From Nephrocerus scutellatus (taxonomy: Eukaryota > Arthropoda > Insecta > Diptera > Pipunculidae), in assembly GCA_947095585.1 (NCBI GenBank), contig OX352761.1, positions 18,305,277 through 18,369,276 of the forward strand: 64,000 nt of DNA. The letters run 5' to 3'. How positions within the stretch are numbered: position 1 is the first letter of the stretch; every line of letters starts with the position of its first letter. The notes under the pieces were generated by a model. It did not search any database. It was not told the DNA's origin and was given only the letters and a program-made list of their open reading frames with translations. Position numbers and translations under genes: made by a program. Positions 59,036-64,000 of this stretch are shown here, piece after piece.

Positions 59036-60055
59036 CGTTTACCTAAGTGTTTGTGCCTTTTGTGCATTAGTGCCGGACATGAGCAGAGAAGATGTTCTAC
59101 GGTCTCCTCCTCCTCGTCCATGCAGCTTCTGCAAAAGTCATTATATTCGACACCCATCGTTCTCGCGTGTTTCCCTAGAAGGCAGTGTCCTGTCATTATC
59201 CCTACATCTATTATTAGTACATCCATTATTAGTTCACGTCTTTGTATGGAACTAAGCGCAGTTGAGAGCTTCAAGTCCAGCTTCGGCCAGACCTGTCTTG
59301 AAATATTACAAGGGTCGGTGTTTTCCCACCTTACATTTATTATTGTTGTTGCCTCTTTCGCGATAGGACTCCCTACCCCGGCCCTTTCCGGTAAGAGTTG
59401 GAGAATCGTACCACGTCTAGCTAACTCGTCCGCCCTGCAGTTCCCCTCAACATCTGTGTGGCCCGGGACCCAAATGATCCTTATATTGAACTGCTCACTC
59501 ATCTCGTTAAGAGAGGATAACTGATAATCTTCTTTGAAGTTCGTACATTATGCTTCAGCCAACTCTGGTATACGCTGCAGCGATCAGGTAGACGGACAGC
59601 GATGTTTACTTTCAGCTTGTCACATAAGACTCCTGCTCATACTTTACCGTCTAGCTTACAGCCATCCGTGAAAAACTGTATTGTTTCATATTCGGTTACG
59701 GATTCACTCTTCCTATCTTCTCTGGAGGGTATTGTTGTCCGAAAACCTTTTTGAAAGCATAACACTGCTGTTATGTAATTAAGTTTCGTCAGCTTTTGCT
59801 TTAGGGATTTAGTTATGGTGGAGTGCCCCTTTTGAAGACTAGCTGTAATTGCCGCTTTCTGTTTGCCAAATATATCAAGTGGGATAAGGTGGAGCATAAC
59901 CTCTAGTACGCGAGTTGGTGTACCGCTCTTTATACCTTCCCCAATATATATTTATACGTCGTTTTTTCCATAGCTGGCCACCATACGCTTATCCCGTACA
60001 GTAGTATTGGTCTCACTAACGAAGTGTAGAGCCAGTGTACCAGCTTTGGTTTCAA
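59011..60055 (-). mobile_element. 3' half of an RNase H-bearing non-LTR element
   Basis: On the minus strand: RT C-terminal trace LIPLDIFGKQKAA (near 59880), then RNase H in two frames with QFFTDGCKLDGKV (59640), NIAVRLPDRCSVYQ, and RIIWVPGHTDVEGNCRADELA (59400-59480). Next is the tail segment GHCLLGKHARTMGVEYNDFC and RSCMDEEEETVEHLLCSCPAL. It matches the shorter fragment at 12986-13560. It abuts RTE family 1 at about 60060. Confidence 0.78.
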
Positions 60056-60059
60056 ACCC

Positions 60060-62560
60060 CATTTTTTACCAAGAGAAAAGATCAAGAATCATCATAATCA
60101 TATTTGGCTCAACACCCGGAATCCGGTCCTGGCCTCCCGCAAAAAATCTCTCCACCGGTCCCGATTTTAAGCCGATGTCATCCAGCTATGCATCCATAAA
60201 CTCTGAGCGTCCTGGTCTACGCTTGGCCGGCCTCGCTGTCGTGTTACATAAATCCTACCGCAAAGGACTTTCCGAGCAGGTGGGCAGCTACCGAGCTTAA
60301 TTCTCTTCACGAAGTCGACATCGCGGTAACGCTCATAGATCTCATTATTATAGAGTCTCCGGAATTGTCCTTCCTCACATACGGGGCCAACAATTCTCCG
60401 TAAGACTTTTCTCTCAAACGCGGCTAAGAGGTCAGAATGCTTTTCGCTAAGCACCCAAGTCTCGGATCCATATGTAAGTACTGGTATGACCATTGTCTTA
60501 TACACCAGCAGCTTGGATGTTATGGTTGAGTTCCGGAATTTAAAGAGTCTTCACATACTAAAGTAGGCTTTGAGCAACCGTGCGTGTATTTCTGCTTCCA
60601 TGCTGTTATCGACTGCTACAGTTGGCCCGAGATAGTTAAAGCATTGCGCTATTTCAAAATCGCGCTCCACTATTTTAATTGGCGGACCAATGTTGGATCT
60701 TCTACTTGCAGACGTGACCACCATGTACTTTGCTTTGCTCTCATTTGTGTGCAACCCTGCTCGATCTGGATGAAAACTTCCTGTACAGCTCTTCGGTTTC
60801 TACCAACGATGTCGATGTCACCTGCGTAAGCCAGTGTCTGAATGGACTTATAGATGATTGTTCCTCTCGTCGTTACGTCAGAGTCTCGGATCACTTTCTC
60901 GAACGCCAGGTTGAACGCAGACCAGTCAATCCCCTTGTAGGAGCCCGTTATAGATGTTGCATGGGATTGATAGAGATCCGGATATTTTTACTTGGCTTAT
61001 AACATTGGTCATGGTCAACCCACATAGTCGTGTCAGTTTATTTGGAATGCCGAGTTCTCTCATGGCTTTATAAAGTTCTACTCGGGCTATGATATCATAG
61101 GCGGCTTAAAAATCTATAAAAAGATGGTGTGGTGAGTTTTGAAACTCTAGACATTTTTCCATCACCTGCCTAAGGTTGTAAATCTGATCAATTGTTGATT
61201 TGCCTGGGATGAAGCCACACTGGTATGGACGTATAAAAGTATAAGGGAGTAAATTGTATACGCGGTATTCAACAACGTTATACCACGATAAATTCTGCAC
61301 GTTGTGATATCTCGCTTCTTATGTGTGAGAGCCGTGGCTCAGTGGATAAAGTGCATGGACTTCTGAGCAGGAAGTTCGTGGTTCGAATCCCATCAAAAGT
61401 ACTATTAACGGTCCACCTCTCGCGAATGTCCGACCAACGTCCGAGAGTAATGGATACGCCATAAAATTTTAGGTCCCTTCCATTTGTTTGCGAAAATATA
61501 CATGCACAACACAAATGGTTGCGGGAAGCTAGGTCTTGGACCGCAACGCTCTGTCGTTCCGAATATTATTATTAATATTATGTATGGGGCACATGATGTC
61601 CTTTCGCCAGTCTGCTGGCATCGCTTCTTCTTCACATACTTGCACTATTATTCCATGAATGGCTTGGTGTAATGTGGGGCCACCAAATTTAATCAGTTCC
61701 TCTGGGATTCCATCTGATCCCAGGGCCTTATTATTTTTGAGCTGATTTGTCGCTCTGCTAACTTCGTCTATGCTTCATGGCAGCAGCATAGTATGGTCTT
61801 CGGTCATTGGTGGAGCCTTCAACTTCTTAGTTTGCTGGCCATTAGGCATCTCATGAAAGTGCTCTTCCCATCGCTCTAAGATGCCTTTGAGATCGGCGAT
61901 CAGATTACCCTCTTTTTCTTTGCAGTATGTTCAACGCGGTGTATATTGCGTTATACCGCGGACTCTTTGGTAGAACTTCCGCGCCTGGTGCGGTTCTTGC
62001 TCTCTGTAATGTTCTAGTTTACGGACGAGATTCTTCTCCCAAGCTTCTTTCTTTCGCCGGTAAACTGTTTTTTCATATCTTCCGAGCTCTTTATCTTCAT
62101 CTTCGCGTGTCCGCGTTCTATGAGATTGTTGCATTGCTCGGTACGCAACATTCTTACCTTCAGTCGCTAGCTTAAATTCGTCATCGAACCAGTCGTTTAT
62201 AAAGTCGGGCTAATGTTTTTAAATCTGCCCCGGACGCGAAGGCTGGATAGCTGTTCATTTACTGCCGATAACGGTGGGTTTCATTCTTTTGCTGACTATA
62301 GAAACCCCACCCCAAGCACATGATGTCTTGCATGACAGCGGTACTATATGTCACACTCCGATTTTTGTAAGACACCATTTCCCGTCGACCGATTTAGATT
62401 TTCTTGTATTTGGATGAAAATTACCGGCGGCCTTCACGTGAAGGTTTGATCGCACTTCCACCAGTCAGAGATAATTACTTGCCACTTGCAATTCTGATGC
62501 ATTTTGTGTTATTCCCCTTTCCCCCTGATGGAAATTAGGGCCGACTTATTGGATAGCTTG
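60060..62560 (-). mobile_element. RTE family 1, minus strand, split by a SINE
   Basis: On the minus strand: the 5' end near 62540 with leader (complement of CTTCACGTGAAGGTTTGATC). The endonuclease is lost, and the sequence goes from LTAVIQ-type leader codons to DDEFKLATEGKNVAYRAMQQ (62110-62190). Then pre-RT, RT NLRQVMEKCLEFQN and GFIPGKSTIDQIY (61140-61230), LAYAGDIDIVGRNRRAVQE (60790-60850, YADD changed to YAGD), RSNIGPPIKIVERDFEI, MYKTMVIPVLTYGSETW (60460-60505), and DEIYERYRDVDFVKRIKLG (60290-60350). The 3' end runs to about 60065, next to ATCATCATAATCAT. The SINE at 61325-61577 interrupts it. Confidence 0.82.
61325..61577 (+). mobile_element. tRNA-derived SINE (253 bp) with 6-bp target duplication
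   Basis: The tRNA-like head has an A box TGGCTCAGTGG at 61335-61345 and a perfect B box GGTTCGAATCC at 61380-61390, about 34 bases apart, as in an RNA polymerase III promoter. The tail is ATTATTATTAATATTA-like. TTATGT flanks both sides (61319-61324 and 61578-61583). The RTE copy at 49370-49395 shows the uninterrupted target (CTTATGTATGG). It is therefore a clean retroposed insertion, younger than its host element. Confidence 0.88.
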
Positions 62561-62749
62561 TTACATGCGCTTCAAACTACAAAAAAAAACATTGAGACAC
62601 CCCTCAGTTCCTGAAATTGTTTCCTTCTTAAATGGAAACAACCTTAACCTATATCTGTCAGATCTGTAGATTCCTATCACAAGACTCTTTCCAACAATTA
62701 GAGTTACACTGTAAATCAAGTGAACACAAAAATTTCCTCTCTCTTCCAG

Positions 62750-63110
62750 ATGCCACCAACTGGTACTGCTGTGGCTTGCTCGTCATCAGCCTCTTCGTCC
62801 GCCTCGGGACAAGCAACTCCATCTGGACGGCCAACAACAAGTAGTGCAACGGCAACAACGACGGAAAAACGGCAAAAATTAGACTTCAACAACGATGAGG
62901 ATTCGGCAACAATGATCGATGTTGGCGAAACGAATACGACGACGAGTCCAACATCGGCCAGCGGCGAAAGATGTGCATCGCAAAATAATAATCCTGAACA
63001 AACAACGCCGATGGTACCTGGCGCGATGACATTTATGCGGAATGATGAGTCCAGCAATGAAGCGCTGATTGTCGATTGCGATAGCCCACTTAGAGGCACC
63101 GAATCACCGG
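62750..63110 (+). CDS. INO80: INO80 exon 10 (C-terminal low-complexity tail, 3' partial)
   Basis: The acceptor CTCTTCCAG ends at 62749 and the donor GTAAGT starts at 63111. The 361-bp exon is phase 0 at its start and leaves one base at its end, so at least one more exon follows outside the window. It codes for a Ser/Thr/Ala-rich segment (CSSSASSSASGQATPSG, TTSSATATTTEK), then RQKLDFNNDEDSATMIDVGE and further polar sequence to VDCDSPLRGTESP. The INO80 C-terminal tail is poorly conserved in this family, so the assignment rests on position, phase, codon-like composition and splice sites rather than on homology. Confidence 0.72.
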
Positions 63111-64000
63111 GTAAGTGCACAGATTTGTATTACCATCTCCCCTTACCACCCGAAAAAACGTCCACTGTTTCTTTTTCTGTAAAATATCCACCTGTAGCGA
63201 TGATTTCGTTCACGACTTTAGTGAAATTCCAAAGATTCAATAAATATTTTTTTTTTAGAGATTTATGGATGCTGCATACACTATACTTCTCCCATCCATG
63301 GCAGTAGCTGACCATCAGCGTACGATGCAAACCGTTTTATTGCATCTGATGTGATGATGTAGATATTTGTTGTTGTTGTTGTTGTTATTCAGTTTTCATA
63401 TTTCCTCTGCTTCAAATAAATTACCGTGATATTGTGCACAGTAGGTCTGTAGGTTGGCGAACAACTGTTACGGAGTATATCGAATTGGTACATCATATCG
63501 TAAGCCAGGCGGATTGGAGTGTACCTGCCGTGTTTACATTTCGGTGCAGTGTCGCGTCTCCCCAACTACCTGACTCTCTGAGAAAAATTTTATTGATTTA
63601 TTTCAATTGTCCCGATTAAAATTGAATTAGAAATTGATTTAAGTTTTGGTGTTTCACGTGGGATGGCAGACAAGCCAGCGCCTGCATGCAGACGATCAAA
63701 CTGACATACACATACATTGAATTTAATTTGTCGGACAATTAACCAACAAAATCAAAAAGATCGAACAAGTGAAATACTACAGCAGCAACAACAGCAAGCC
63801 GACGAGAACAGCTTGTCAATGGAATTGGTCGGTCAGTCAGTCAGCCGATCGGACATGTGGAAAGTTTTAATGTATAACATATTGTAATTTGGTTGACTGC
63901 CAGCAAGCCAGCCTCCTTGTTAAACATGTGTGCTGGATTTTGATAACGAGACGCGAAAAATGCACGAATCCATTCTCCAGCCAATTTAACAGAAAAATGT
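63111..64000. other. INO80 intron 10, to the window end
   Basis: It contains a GTT triplet run (63367-63387) and a CAGCAGCAACAACAGCAAGC stretch near 63780. No further exon or element is recognised. Confidence 0.5.

Noticed and set aside
59051..59524. 157-codon plus-strand frame
   Set aside because: It is the reverse shadow of the RNase H segment on the minus strand.
61325..61400. Stand-alone tRNA gene
   Set aside because: A and B boxes are present, but no convincing acceptor stem closes the fold, and the unit continues into a 253-bp repeat with target duplication. It is called a SINE instead.
63111..64000. A last INO80 exon near the window end
   Set aside because: Several short frames were checked, but none has both a phase-1 acceptor and plausible coding content.

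Overview
The window is eukaryotic genomic DNA, almost certainly from an insect and most likely a fly (Diptera). The evidence is spliceosomal genes with short introns (about 50-90 bp) next to giant transposon-filled ones, a recognisable INO80 ATPase, rosa-type (DD41D) mariners, LOA-, R1-, RTE- and CR1/jockey-type non-LTR elements, Helitrons and a tRNA-derived SINE. The species cannot be named from the sequence alone.

The backbone is one host gene, INO80, the chromatin-remodelling ATPase, on the + strand across the whole window. Ten coding exons can be placed, with phases that agree at every junction: 1-788, 857-1045, 2755-2935, 2991-3412, 3468-3729, 3801-3968, 52047-52205, 52814-52916, 57005-57096 and 62750-63110. 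The gene is open at both ends: the P-loop part of helicase lobe 1 lies upstream, and at least one more exon lies downstream. A 48,078-bp intron (3969-52046) separates helicase motif V from motif VI.

Inside that intron, on the opposite strand, sit three complete paralogous genes for secreted S28-family serine peptidases (PRCP/DPP2/TSSP type): A (21360-23154), B (31793-33533) and C (43911-45653). They encode about 478, 472 and 474 residues with signal peptides, small introns and poly(A) signals. B and C also share a TATA box. Gene A keeps the catalytic Ser-Asp-His triad. Genes B and C have lost the nucleophilic serine (to Arg) and the catalytic histidine (to Glu or Asp) but are otherwise intact, so they look like secreted pseudopeptidases. 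This is the most interesting biology in the window.

The rest is a dense layered graveyard of mobile DNA: at least seven pieces of one RTE-like family, a second RTE-like remnant, two R1-like RT fragments, several LOA-like pieces (ORF1 with a DUF4780-like region, endonuclease, RT, RNase H), CR1/jockey-like LINEs, two rosa-type mariners (one nearly intact with TA target duplication) plus a fragment, Helitron remnants including a head-to-tail junction and a 252-bp miniature copy, a 253-bp SINE with target duplication, a long foldback, a MITE-like element with perfect 43-bp arms, and minisatellites and satellites. Many are nested: SINE in RTE, LINE in Helitron, Helitron-like repeat in LINE, RNase H fragment in LINE. 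No rRNA, stand-alone tRNA gene, CRISPR array or bacterial-type operon is seen.
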